Shown here in pieces: positions 15,092-22,057 of a stretch of DNA of 32,583 nucleotides. The position numbers and the translations under genes were made by a program. Positions within the stretch are counted from its first letter, which is position 1. The number at the start of each line of letters is the position of its first letter. The notes beneath the pieces were generated by a model, which saw only the letters and a list, made by a program, of their open reading frames with translations, made no database searches and was not told the origin of the DNA. The stretch covers positions 1-32,583 of the forward strand of contig JAEYEL010000182.1 in the NCBI GenBank assembly GCA_023403475.1, in the 5' to 3' direction. Origin of the DNA: Actinomycetes bacterium. GTDB taxonomy: Bacteria; Actinomycetota; Coriobacteriia; Coriobacteriales; Eggerthellaceae.

Positions 15092-15461
15092 GGGGGCGAC
15101 TGGTTTCGACATGGTACTTTCGAAACGAGGAGCAGGTCGTGGTCTCCTCGCCACGTTAAACAGGGGTAACGTCAAGTTAATTGGCAAAAAGTACACTCAG
15201 AGCGCTCCTGCGCTCGCCATGGCTGCTTAATCGCGCTTGGCTGTCGGCCTCGGGATTTCCCCGACCCTTGGCGCCGGCATCATTTCAGGGGAATGCTTCT
15301 TGACACGTAGCTGGTATGGTCAAGGAAAAGAGAGAACCCGCTAGGAACGGCAACGTTGGTCGGCGAACCGTCCCGTTCCGAACTCTGATCGACGACTAAG
15401 CCTGTAGCGCCTTGCGGACAAGGTAGTATGGACCGGAGTTCGATTCTCCGCGCCTCCACCA
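15092..15461 (+). ncRNA. ssrA: Transfer-messenger RNA (tmRNA)
   Basis: One-piece tmRNA of 370 bases. The 5' end GGGGGCGACTGGTTTCGAC pairs through its first 7 bases with CGCCTCC at 15451-15457, followed by ACCA (15458-15461). The T-arm is GGAGTTCGATTCTCC. The resume frame begins at GGC 15183 and encodes the tag GKKYTQSAPALAMAA, ending with TAA at 15228-15230. The hydrophobic end marks rescued proteins for ClpXP-type proteases; here it is AMAA rather than the usual ALAA. A consensus promoter lies 142 bases upstream and an intrinsic terminator follows. Confidence 0.97.
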
Positions 15462-15472
15462 GAAGCATAATG

Positions 15473-15508
15473 AGACGAACACCCTTCTGCTGGGCGTTCG
15501 TCTTTTTT
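15473..15508 (+). terminator. Intrinsic terminator of ssrA
   Basis: An 8-bp perfect stem AGACGAAC / GTTCGTCT (15473-15480 with 15496-15503), extended by internal ACCC/GGGC pairing, runs directly into six T (15503-15508). Confidence 0.92.
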
Positions 15509-15678
15509 GTGTCCTTTTGGCGGCGATACAGGTCGCGAATAGGGAGAACGGTGAGAGAGCAACGGGTGAACGGCAAGCGAACGGTGGGCGGCCTTCGGGG
15601 GATATGCCGAAAATGTGGCTTTCTTGCCCTCAACTCCAATGCGTGCATGTTCTCGCAAAGGGCGGGGGTGCGTCTTGC

Positions 15679-15684
15679 TACAAT
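15679..15684 (+). promoter_or_regulatory. -10 box of the L,D-transpeptidase gene
   Basis: TACAAT upstream of the transpeptidase frame; the start would fall near 15691. It overlaps an upstream in-frame ATG at 15683, which can therefore be excluded as the start. The -35 is weak. Confidence 0.5.
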
Positions 15685-15733
15685 GGCGCAGGGAAAAATT
15701 AGCGTCGATTACGAAATGGACGATACGATAATT

Positions 15734-17440
15734 ATGAGCAAGGCCAAACATGCACGTCACGCAGCGCCGAAAGCCGTAGACGCTTTCGAGGTGGCGGACG
15801 GTGATGCAGCGGTGGATGATGCAGCGATGGATTCCGAAGAGCTTGCAGGCGATTCGGCTGCGCTTGGGTCTGCCGAGTTTGCCGCTTCGGCGGATATGGC
15901 TGATATGGCTGATATGACTGATATGGCGGATGCTTCTGCATCCTTTGCTGCGGCTTCGCCTGCAGCGTTCGACGTTGCTGAGCCTGCGAAGCCCATCGAC
16001 ATGGGGAAGGCAACGCGCACGCATACCCCATGGAAGGTCTTCGGCATCGTGATGGCCGTCATCTGCGGCGTGCTGGCGCTTGTCTATGTGGCAGGAGCCG
16101 TTGTGTTCATGGGCAGGTTCTTCCCTAACACCGTCATGCGCGACATGGACGTGTCTCTGAAAACCCCCGACGAGGTGAACAGGGTCATGCAGGACTCTGC
16201 CGCCGGATACCGCTTGAGGCTTGAGGGCGAGGGTTTCTCGCTCGATCTTTCCGCCGCCGATGCCGGGCTTGCCCTTGACGGGAAGGCCTTGGCGGAAAAC
16301 GTGCTTTCGGAGATGAACCCGTGGGCGTGGCCCTACGAAGTGTTCCAGCACCACGATGAGACCGAGGCTTTGGTCGCGTCGTTCAACGAAAGCGGCTTGG
16401 CGAACGTGGTGGGCGCGGCAGTGGAATCCTTCAATGCTTCGGCAACATCGCCCGAAAACGCCTACATCGCCTTCGACGAGCAGAAAGGCCAGTTCGTCAT
16501 CGTTCCCGAAAAGAAGGGAACGGCTCTTTCGGCCGAGGCCGTCACCCAGCTTGCGGCGCGCTCTCTTGTAGCATTCGAGCCGAAAGCCAAGGTGACCGGA
16601 GAGCAGTTGGCGCTCCCCGCTGTGCTTTCCACCGACCCGTTGCTGACGCAGGCGGCGGCGACGGCGAACGGCATGATACTGGTGAACGTGAGCTTTACCA
16701 TGGCGGGCACGCGCGCCGTCACACTCGATGCGAGCGTAGTGTCCAAATGGGTGGTCATCGGTGACGACCTTTCGGTCACGCTTGACGAGGATGCGCTGGC
16801 TGCATGGGTGGACGAGGTGGCGAGCACGTACACCACGACGGGTACGGAGCGCGCCTACACGCGGCCCGACGGCAAGCAGATAACGGTTTCCGGAGGTTCC
16901 TACGGTTGGCAGGTCGATCACGATGCACTGCTTGAGCAGGTGAAATCGGTGGTCGATTCCGACCAGACGGGCGAGGTGGAAATGCCCTGCACGCACACGT
17001 CCGGTGCGTTTTCGACCGTGGGCGCCCAAGACTGGGGGCCGCGTTACGTGGACGTGGATCTTTCCGAGCAGTACGCGCGCATGTACGACGGTTCTTCCGA
17101 GCTTATCTGGGAGTCGGCCATTGTAAGCGGCAAGCCCGGGCGCGGCGGGTCGGGCAGCATCACGCCGACGGGCGTGTACTACATAACGACCAAGGCGAGT
17201 CCTTCGGTTCTCAGGGGTCGCAACGACGATGGCAGCGAATACGAATCGCATGTGACCTACTGGATGCCGTTCGTGGGCAATGCGGTCGGCCTGCACGACG
17301 CAAGCTGGCAGTCGTCGTTCGGCGGCACGCGCTATCGCGACGGCGCCGGATCGCACGGCTGCGTGAACCTGCCCACATCGAAGGCGCGCGACCTTTACGG
17401 CATCATCGAGCTTGCCGACGTGGTGGTCGTGCACTGGTGA
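15734..17440 (+). CDS. Membrane-anchored L,D-transpeptidase (YkuD domain)
   Basis: Probable peptidoglycan 3-3 cross-linking or protein-anchoring enzyme of about 568 residues. An acidic, Ala-rich cytosolic N-terminus (~1-95) precedes one membrane helix (about residues 100-125, FGIVMAVICGVLALVYVAG). The extracellular part has peptidoglycan-binding domains of the PF12229 type (e.g. YRLRLEGEGFSLDLSAADAG) and a C-terminal YkuD catalytic domain with GLHDASW and the SHGCVNLP motif, whose Cys (near residue 543) is the nucleophile. The start is uncertain: ATG 15734 (MSKAKHARH) or ATG 15716 (MDDTII); neither has a strong ribosome-binding site. The N-terminus carries a 9-bp repeat four times (DMA/DMT units). 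It is a monocistronic gene. Confidence 0.9.
   Translation: MSKAKHARHAAPKAVDAFEVADGDAAVDDAAMDSEELAGDSAALGSAEFAASADMADMADMTDMADASASFAAASPAAFDVAEPAKPIDMGKATRTHTPWKVFGIVMAVICGVLALVYVAGAVVFMGRFFPNTVMRDMDVSLKTPDEVNRVMQDSAAGYRLRLEGEGFSLDLSAADAGLALDGKALAENVLSEMNPWAWPYEVFQHHDETEALVASFNESGLANVVGAAVESFNASATSPENAYIAFDEQKGQFVIVPEKKGTALSAEAVTQLAARSLVAFEPKAKVTGEQLALPAVLSTDPLLTQAAATANGMILVNVSFTMAGTRAVTLDASVVSKWVVIGDDLSVTLDEDALAAWVDEVASTYTTTGTERAYTRPDGKQITVSGGSYGWQVDHDALLEQVKSVVDSDQTGEVEMPCTHTSGAFSTVGAQDWGPRYVDVDLSEQYARMYDGSSELIWESAIVSGKPGRGGSGSITPTGVYYITTKASPSVLRGRNDDGSEYESHVTYWMPFVGNAVGLHDASWQSSFGGTRYRDGAGSHGCVNLPTSKARDLYGIIELADVVVVHW
15893..15928 (+). repeat. 9-bp in-frame tandem repeat, four units
   Basis: GATATGGCT, GATATGGCT, GATATGACT, GATATGGCG encode DMA-DMA-DMT-DMA in the cytosolic tail of the L,D-transpeptidase. 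Copy number could vary by slippage without breaking the frame. Confidence 0.9.
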
Positions 17441-17469
17441 CGCGTCGACGGCACAGTGGTAGCGCGTCG

Positions 17470-17514
17470 GGCAGCGCAAGCGGTGCGGTGGCGGTTCATT
17501 GGCAGCGCAAGCGG
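17470..17514. repeat. 14-bp direct repeat in the convergent interval
   Basis: GGCAGCGCAAGCGG at 17470-17483 and 17501-17514 with a degenerate third copy near 17544. It lies between the stop codons of the L,D-transpeptidase (plus) and the deacylase (minus). Confidence 0.75.
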
Positions 17515-17582
17515 CGCACCAGCGGCTCGCTCGTTGGCGCATTGGCAGCGCGCTGGCGGAAAACCTAGGCCGCTGCCTCTTC

Positions 17583-18065
17583 CTACATGACGAGGTCGGC
17601 AAGGACGAGGGGAACGACGCGGGCGAGATCGTCCAGCGCCGTTTCAAGCTGGCATCCGATGCGCCCGCCGGAAAACACGATGGTATCGAAGAGCTGGGCG
17701 GTCTCGTCTACAGTTGTGGCGAAGAGCTTTTTCATGCCGATGGGCGAGCATCCGCCGTGTACGTAGCCTGTCAGCGGCAAAAGCTCCTTCGACCTGATCA
17801 TGTGGATGGCCTTCTCTCCAACGGCTTCGGCGGCCTTCTTCAGGTCAAGTTCCTCTGCGACGGGAATCATGTAAACGTAATGTTTCCCTGATTTTCCCTG
17901 CGTGACGAGCGTTTTGAACACGCGTTCGGGTTCAAGCCCCAGAAGCGTTGCCACCTCGACACCGGAAAGGGCGTGCTCGCAGGGGAACGTGCGGCATTCG
18001 TAGCGAATGCCGGCTGCGTCGAGAACGCGCATGGCGTTCGTTTTTTGTGCGTGCTGCTTTCCCAT
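17583..18065 (-). CDS. ybaK: YbaK/EbsC-type Cys-tRNA(Pro) deacylase
   Basis: Free-standing editing protein of 160 residues that hydrolyses Cys-tRNA(Pro) made in error by prolyl-tRNA synthetase. Pattern seen: TNAMRVLDAAGI, VFKTLVTQGKSG, the conserved Lys-containing SKELLPLTGYVHGGCSPIGMKK split around GYVHGGCSPIG, and VFSGGRIGCQLE. ATG 18065 has GGAAGG 5 bases upstream. It is divergent from murI and convergent with the L,D-transpeptidase. The YbaK versus ProX-type specificity is inferred from the GYVHGGCSPIG block. Confidence 0.9.
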   Translation of the reverse strand: MGKQHAQKTNAMRVLDAAGIRYECRTFPCEHALSGVEVATLLGLEPERVFKTLVTQGKSGKHYVYMIPVAEELDLKKAAEAVGEKAIHMIRSKELLPLTGYVHGGCSPIGMKKLFATTVDETAQLFDTIVFSGGRIGCQLETALDDLARVVPLVLADLVM

Positions 18066-18136
18066 TGCGCCTTCCGTTCCGGAAAATCGGTTTTCCGCTT
18101 TGCCGCTTGCCCTTCGGTGCCGTCACATCGTGCATG

Positions 18137-18200
18137 GATGTCGCCGCATTGCGCGCGGGATGCTGTCGTCTGTCCTTCGATGTCGCCGCATTGCGCGCGG
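18137..18200. repeat. 22-bp direct repeat in the ybaK-murI interval
   Basis: An exact 22-bp sequence (starting GATGTCGCCGCATTGCGCGC) occurs at 18137-18158 and 18179-18200, a 42-bp period. It lies between the two divergent genes and may affect either promoter. Confidence 0.9.
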
Positions 18201-18273
18201 TGCGCTTTTCGGCTTGAAATTCGGTGCCCCGTGCGTATATTCCGAATTTTATCGCAGTAAAACGTCGCTGCGC

Positions 18274-18279
18274 TATACT
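18274..18279 (+). promoter_or_regulatory. murI -10 box, leaderless start predicted
   Basis: TATACT ends 7 bases before the murI ATG at 18286, where transcription should begin. There is no Shine-Dalgarno sequence. Same arrangement as uvrC. Confidence 0.6.
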
Positions 18280-18285
18280 GACCGT

Positions 18286-19311
18286 ATGTTCAAGACCCAA
18301 TTACACAACACTTTTATCGAACGAGCGGGCGAAAGCGGCGCTGCGTTGTTGGGCGAAAACCGTGCAGCATTGGGCGATGGCGAAGAGGCGTTGCGCAATG
18401 GCGGCGAGGCGTTGCGCGAAAGCGAAGAGGCGGCTTGCAACGACGCGCCCATAGGCGTGTTCGACTCCGGTTTCGGCGGGTTGACGGTGGCTTGCGAAAT
18501 AGCCGGCAAGCTGCCGTGCGAGAGCATCGTATACGTGGGTGATTCTGCGCGGTGTCCTTACGGCCCGCGCACGCTCGCCGAAGTTGACGGGTTCGTGCAG
18601 CAGATAGGCTCATGGCTTGTGGAGCGCGGCGTCAAGATGGTAGTCATCGCGTGCAACACGGCCACGGCGGCGGGGCTTGCGCACGCACAGAGGACGTTTC
18701 CCGTGCCGGTCATCGGCGTGGTGGAGCCGGGTGCGCGAGCGGCGGCGCATGCGACGCGCAACCGCCGCGTGGGGGTCATAGCCACGAAGGCCACGGTCGA
18801 ATCGGGCGCCTACACCGACGCGATACGTCATATCGACGCCGGCATCACGGTGTTTTCCACGGCGGCTCCGCGTTTTGTGGAGATAGCCGAACAAGGCGTG
18901 CGCATGGCCGAAGGACCCATCGAGAGCTATACGTCGCTCGCCTCGAAGGTCTACGTTCGCCCTGAGTTTCAGGAAATAGCACGTGAGTACCTAGAGCCGC
19001 TACGACGTTGCGATATCGACACGCTGGTGTTGGGGTGCACGCATTACCCGCTGCTCAAGGCACTTATCGGCAGTGTCGTTGGGCATGGGGTCGCACTCGT
19101 TTCGTCGGCGCGCGAGGTTGCGCTCGATGTCGCCGAGATTCTGGGACGCCGCCAAGAACTTGCCTCGTCCGACCATGTTGCAAACTACGAATTCTACACC
19201 ACAGGATCCGATATCGACGAATTCCGCAAGTTCGGCAGCCGAGTTTTCCAGACGCCCATGGAAACCGTGGTCCACATTGATCTTGCTGACCGAGAGAAGG
19301 ACGGCATATGA
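18286..19311 (+). CDS. murI: Glutamate racemase
   Basis: MurI makes D-glutamate for peptidoglycan in the cytosol. The 341-residue product has the typical IGVFDSGFGGLTVA start at about residue 56, YVGDSARCPYGPR, the first catalytic Cys in VIACNTATAAG (~124) and the second in LVLGCTHYPLL (~250). The ~52 residues ahead of the enzyme are an Ala/Glu/Gly-rich extension built partly from three 7-residue repeats (EEALRNG, GEALRES, EEAACND). ATG 18286 is supported by the -10 box 7 bases upstream. The gene overlaps rdgB by 4 bp (ATGA), a frequent pairing in actinobacteria. Confidence 0.94.
   Translation: MFKTQLHNTFIERAGESGAALLGENRAALGDGEEALRNGGEALRESEEAACNDAPIGVFDSGFGGLTVACEIAGKLPCESIVYVGDSARCPYGPRTLAEVDGFVQQIGSWLVERGVKMVVIACNTATAAGLAHAQRTFPVPVIGVVEPGARAAAHATRNRRVGVIATKATVESGAYTDAIRHIDAGITVFSTAAPRFVEIAEQGVRMAEGPIESYTSLASKVYVRPEFQEIAREYLEPLRRCDIDTLVLGCTHYPLLKALIGSVVGHGVALVSSAREVALDVAEILGRRQELASSDHVANYEFYTTGSDIDEFRKFGSRVFQTPMETVVHIDLADREKDGI
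18382..18438 (+). repeat. 21-bp in-frame tandem repeat in murI
   Basis: Units begin at 18382, 18403 and 18424 (the third partial). The first two share GAGGCGTTGCGC. It lies in the nonconserved N-terminal extension. Confidence 0.85.
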
Positions 19312-19904
19312 AAACGGTGGTCATCGCGAGCAACAACGAACATAAGGCCGCAGAAATAGCTTCGGCGCTCGATTTCGAAGGTTGGCAATTCCGCACGCTG
19401 CGCGATCTGGGAATAGACTCCGACCCTGCAGAAGACGCCGATACGTTCGAAGGCAACGCCCGCATCAAGGCACGGGCGGCGCACCTTGCGAGCGGAGGCC
19501 TTGCGGCGCTTTCCGACGATTCCGGACTTGAGGTTGACGCGCTTGACGGAGCGCCCGGCGTGCATTCCGCGCGCTATGCCGGCGAACACGCCGCCGACGA
19601 GCAGAACAACGAAAAGCTACTCGCCGCGCTTGTCGGTGTGCCTGATGAGCGGCGCACGGCACGTTTTGTGAGCACGCTCGTGTTCGTGGACGATGACGGC
19701 ACGGAGACTGTGGCGCAAGGAACGGTGGAAGGTCGCATCGGCCATGCGCCGCAGGGCGGCGAGGGCTTCGGATACGATCCCCTTTTCTTCCCTGATGTGT
19801 TCCATGGCGAAAAAACGCTTGCTGAAGTGACGCAGGCGGAAAAGAACGCCGTGTCCCATCGAGGATGCGCCTTGCGCCAGCTGAGAGCTTTGCTGGCGAA
19901 GTGA
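19308..19904 (+). CDS. rdgB: XTP/dITP pyrophosphatase (RdgB/HAM1)
   Basis: House-cleaning enzyme that hydrolyses XTP, ITP and dITP to monophosphates so they are not built into nucleic acid. The 198-residue protein shows VIASNNEHKAAEI at the start, DTFEGNARIKARAA, ALSDDSGLEVDALDGAPGVHSARYAG (split here as ALSDDSGLEV and GVHSARYAG), GFGYDPLFFP and the C-terminal SHRGCALRQL. It begins inside the murI stop (ATGA) and ends with a strong hairpin, so murI-rdgB is a two-gene operon. Confidence 0.95.
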   Translation: MKTVVIASNNEHKAAEIASALDFEGWQFRTLRDLGIDSDPAEDADTFEGNARIKARAAHLASGGLAALSDDSGLEVDALDGAPGVHSARYAGEHAADEQNNEKLLAALVGVPDERRTARFVSTLVFVDDDGTETVAQGTVEGRIGHAPQGGEGFGYDPLFFPDVFHGEKTLAEVTQAEKNAVSHRGCALRQLRALLAK

Positions 19905-19905
19905 A

Positions 19906-19924
19906 CCCGGCTTGCGAAGCCGGG
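19906..19924 (+). terminator. Hairpin after rdgB
   Basis: A perfect 8-bp stem CCCGGCTT / AAGCCGGG with a 3-base loop begins one base after the rdgB stop. No T-run follows. Confidence 0.6.
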
Positions 19925-19966
19925 CGTTCGGAGAACGGAAAGATTCTCGAAACTTCCGAATCCTTG

Positions 19967-19994
19967 GAACCTTGGCGTCTGAACCTTGGTGCCT
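19967..19994. repeat. 14-bp tandem duplication between rdgB and tRNA-Arg
   Basis: GAACCTTGGCGTCT is followed at once by GAACCTTGGTGCCT. Confidence 0.7.
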
Positions 19995-20039
19995 TGAAAC
20001 CCTTCGGCAAAATGTGCGGGCGGCAGGCCAAGTTTGGGG

Positions 20040-20045
20040 TATAAT
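20040..20045 (+). promoter_or_regulatory. -10 box of tRNA-Arg
   Basis: Perfect TATAAT 18 bases before the mature tRNA 5' end. The -35 is not clear. Confidence 0.65.
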
Positions 20046-20063
20046 ACGCCTGTTGCGATGAGT

Positions 20064-20139
<76 letters not shown>

Positions 20140-20356
20140 ATAAAACCGCAGGTCATAATGTATTCTCTATAACCGTTTTTCTTTTTAAACGTGAAAATGT
20201 GCAGACCGTGTGCAAACCACTCGGATGGTTGTGCCGGATTGCCCCAAATTCATTAATTGGATAATGCCATGAGGACAAGAGTTTTTTACTGAAAGCGCTT
20301 GGAATCAGTTTGTGGGATGCTTTCGGGTGATTTGGCAAACAAAGCTGTCTCAAAGC
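20140..20356. other. AT-rich segment downstream of tRNA-Arg
   Basis: About 215 bases clearly richer in A and T than the surroundings, with no supported gene. It contains an 11-bp direct repeat in tandem (TGTGCAGACCG and TGTGCAAACCA, 20198-20219). A position directly behind a tRNA with foreign composition fits a leftover of an integrated element, but no integrase or second tRNA end is visible. Confidence 0.45.
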
Positions 20357-20388
20357 AAAAGAGGCCAGAGTTTTCGTCCTCTGACCTC
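20357..20388 (-). terminator. Intrinsic terminator of tRNA-Gly
   Basis: On the minus strand GAGGTCAGAG / CTCTGGCCTC (10-bp stem with one G-T pair, plus 20361-20370 with 20379-20388) is followed by TTTTG. Confidence 0.88.
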
Positions 20389-20397
20389 GTGCTTTCC

Positions 20398-20471
20398 TGG
20401 AGCGGGCGACGGGAATCGAACCCGCCTCACGAGCTTGGAAGGCTCGGGTTCTACCAATGAACTACGCCCGC
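20398..20471 (-). tRNA. tRNA-Gly (anticodon TCC)
   Basis: 74 bases with encoded CCA. The acceptor stem is GCGGGCG / CGCCCGC with discriminator T, the anticodon loop CTTCCAA gives TCC, and the T-arm is GCGGG-TTCGATT-CCCGT. A minus-strand TACAAT (plus 20486-20491) lies just upstream. Confidence 0.97.
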
Positions 20472-20834
20472 AAAATACGACGACCATTGTACCGCAACGC
20501 TGGTTACTTTCCGAAAAATCTTGCCTCCCCCCGGCGCATCTGCACGATTTCCCCACCAACCTCGTCGGCGAACCCGCGCCCAGCACGTCCGACGTGTCTA
20601 GCGTATCTAGCGTATCCAGCGTATCCGGTACGGCCTCGGTGGCTGGTTTTTGTGCGTTCTGGGGTCGATTCCGCTGTGTATGGGAGCCGCATATGGGGGA
20701 GGGTGCCTAGTTTGCGCCTGGTTTGTAGGGGAATTCGTAATTGAGGGGCATGAATGCTGATGAAGACGATTGGCGTTGCCGTGCCGAGGGCAGAATGCGT
20801 TTGCCCCTTCTGTTCCTCTTCGGATATGAAAAAG
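20472..20834. other. Gene-free interval between tRNA-Gly and tRNA-Pro
   Basis: No supported gene. It holds the tRNA-Gly -10 box and a 9-bp tandem repeat (20594-20628: GTGTCTAGC, GTATCTAGC, GTATCCAGC, GTATCCGG). Open frames here overlap tRNAs or depend on the repeat. Confidence 0.5.
20594..20628. repeat. 9-bp tandem repeat, four units
   Basis: Consensus GTATCYAGC with the last unit partial; intergenic, between two minus-strand tRNA genes. Confidence 0.85.
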
Positions 20835-20856
20835 GCCTTATGTGAGGACATAAGGC
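20829..20856 (-). terminator. Intrinsic terminator of tRNA-Pro
   Basis: On the minus strand a perfect 9-bp stem GCCTTATGT / ACATAAGGC with loop CCTC is followed by CTTTTTC. Confidence 0.9.
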
Positions 20857-20867
20857 TCGATAAAGCG

Positions 20868-20944
20868 TGGTCGGGACGACAGGATTCGAACCTGCGACAT
20901 CCTGCTCCCAAAGCAGGCGCGCTACCAGACTGCGCCACGTCCCG
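20868..20944 (-). tRNA. tRNA-Pro (anticodon TGG)
   Basis: 77 bases with encoded CCA. The acceptor stem is CGGGACG / CGTCCCG with discriminator A, the anticodon loop TTTGGGA gives TGG, and the T-arm is GCAGG-TTCGAAT-CCTGT. A perfect minus-strand TATAAT (plus 20963-20968) lies 18 bases upstream. Confidence 0.97.
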
Positions 20945-20962
20945 GCGAAAACGGCGAATGAG

Positions 20963-20968
20963 ATTATA
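20963..20968 (-). promoter_or_regulatory. -10 box of tRNA-Pro
   Basis: TATAAT on the minus strand; no clear -35 at 16-18 bp. Confidence 0.65.
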
Positions 20969-21138
20969 GCAGACTTGCTCGCAGGCGGCGCGGCAATTTC
21001 GAAGAACTCGCTTTGGGCGCAGTCGTTGTGTTCATAGTGTTCGTCGGCGTTCCGGCATCTCGGTGGTCGTCGTGGCTTCTCGAAGGGGGTCCCTCGAAAG
21101 CGACTCCTCGAACCCATTGCAATCTTGACGGTCAAAAT

Positions 21139-21207
21139 CTGCAATGACCTAGACCTGCAATGACCTAGAAAAGCTGCTCACGTGTAGTCTCGCTCACGCG
21201 TAGTCGC
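21139..21207. repeat. Two adjacent 16-bp tandem duplications at the glutaredoxin 3' end
   Basis: CTGCAATGACCTAGAC/A is present twice (21139-21154, 21155-21170). Then GCTCACGTGTAGTCTC and GCTCACGCGTAGTCGC (21176-21191, 21192-21207) follow. The second pair includes the stop codon and last codons of the minus-strand gene, so that gene's end is duplicated downstream of itself. Confidence 0.85.
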
Positions 21208-21433
21208 GCAGGTACTCCACGATGTCGTCTGATTCGTACATGGGTTTGCCGTTCACCACGAGGCAGGGAACCTGCTTCTTGCCTCCGATGCGCACGAGGT
21301 CGTTTTGGTTGCCGGGTTGCAGGGTGTCGCGCGTGTTCATGTTGATCTTGTTGTCGTCCATGAAGCGCAGAACCTTCTGGCAATAGGGGCAACTCTTCTT
21401 GTAATAGAGAAGATGGTTTTCCAGGTAAGGCAT
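21194..21433 (-). CDS. Small glutaredoxin-like thioredoxin-fold protein
   Basis: 79-residue protein with a thioredoxin fold of the glutaredoxin or GST N-terminal type. The redox motif CPYC is at residues ~15-18 after YYKKS; KKQVPCLVVNGKPMYESDDIVEYL gives the cis-Pro (VPCLV) and the E-S-x-x-I glutathione-binding-like segment. It probably reduces disulfides or mixed thiols in the cytosol; whether it uses glutathione is open, as many actinobacteria lack it. ATG 21433 has GGAAAGGAG 5 bases upstream. It is a single gene; a minus-strand TATAAT at 21601-21606 may be its promoter. Confidence 0.88.
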   Translation of the reverse strand: MPYLENHLLYYKKSCPYCQKVLRFMDDNKINMNTRDTLQPGNQNDLVRIGGKKQVPCLVVNGKPMYESDDIVEYLRDYA

Positions 21434-22057
21434 GATGCTCCTTTCCTTGATGATGGGTCAGACGACTTCGGGGGTGCCGTGTGGAGTGACGGTAGGTTCC
21501 GCTCGACGATCCTCTCGCGTGTCCGGTGCTCATGAGCGCGGTATCGAAGCGGACGAACGTTGCCGGGTGGCCGCCATCCGAAGCCATCGCGAATTGGGAA
21601 ATTATAACCGAGTTAGTGTTTTTTCGGAATGCTTGTTGCAAAACGGTTGAAATCGAACACGAGCGCCCCGGAGGGTTCCGCGCGCCGATTCCGCGCACTC
21701 CAAGGGGTTCCGCGCGTTTCGAGTGCTTGCAGCGTCTATTGTGCGTTCCGGCTCGCTCGCCCCAGCCGACCGCCCCTCCTGCAACCGACCTGCCCCTGCA
21801 ACCGACAGCCCCTGCAACCGACAGCCCCCGCGCCCGCTTGCCTTCCCGCGCTTTTCTCAACGGGAACTTCTCGTGCACATGACCGTTCGCTACATTGCGG
21901 CGCGTTTTCCCCGTTGTACGAAATCGTTGAGTTCCCGTGGTTGAATTTCAGCGAAGGCGATGCGATCTTGGCCTCGTTGGTCGGATTGCCCGCAAGCGCC
22001 AAGAGGGTTTCATCCGGTCGTAACCACATCCGTTACCAAGAGAAAAGGAGGGCGACT
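21434..22057. other. Long divergent interval upstream of the arginine deiminase operon
   Basis: 624 bases between the glutaredoxin gene (minus) and arcA (plus). It holds a minus-strand TATAAT at 21601-21606, a 16-bp tandem repeat at 21778-21825, a weak plus-strand promoter candidate (TTCTCG, 17 bp, TACATT near 21889) and a small hairpin GTAAC / GTTAC just before the arcA ribosome-binding site. TTGAATTTCA near 21942 is a poor half-match to an ArgR box. An open frame runs in from the left into arcA but the upstream part has no homology marks. Confidence 0.45.
21778..21825. repeat. 16-bp tandem repeat upstream of arcA
   Basis: Three units (21778, 21794, 21810) sharing CCTGCAACCGAC; units 2 and 3 are identical. 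Confidence 0.9.

Noticed and set aside
15428..15733. Upstream extension of the L,D-transpeptidase frame
   Set aside because: It begins inside the tmRNA 3' end and crosses the ssrA terminator; the gene's own -10 box lies at 15679.
20312..20710. Long plus-strand open frame with Ser-Val repeats
   Set aside because: It runs through the tRNA-Gly gene and its Ser/Val pattern is only the translation of the 9-bp tandem repeat; no ribosome-binding site or homology.
21629..22057. 143-residue upstream extension of arcA
   Set aside because: Arginine deiminases start where ATG 22058 does, and a strong ribosome-binding site lies there; the upstream part is repeats and noncoding.
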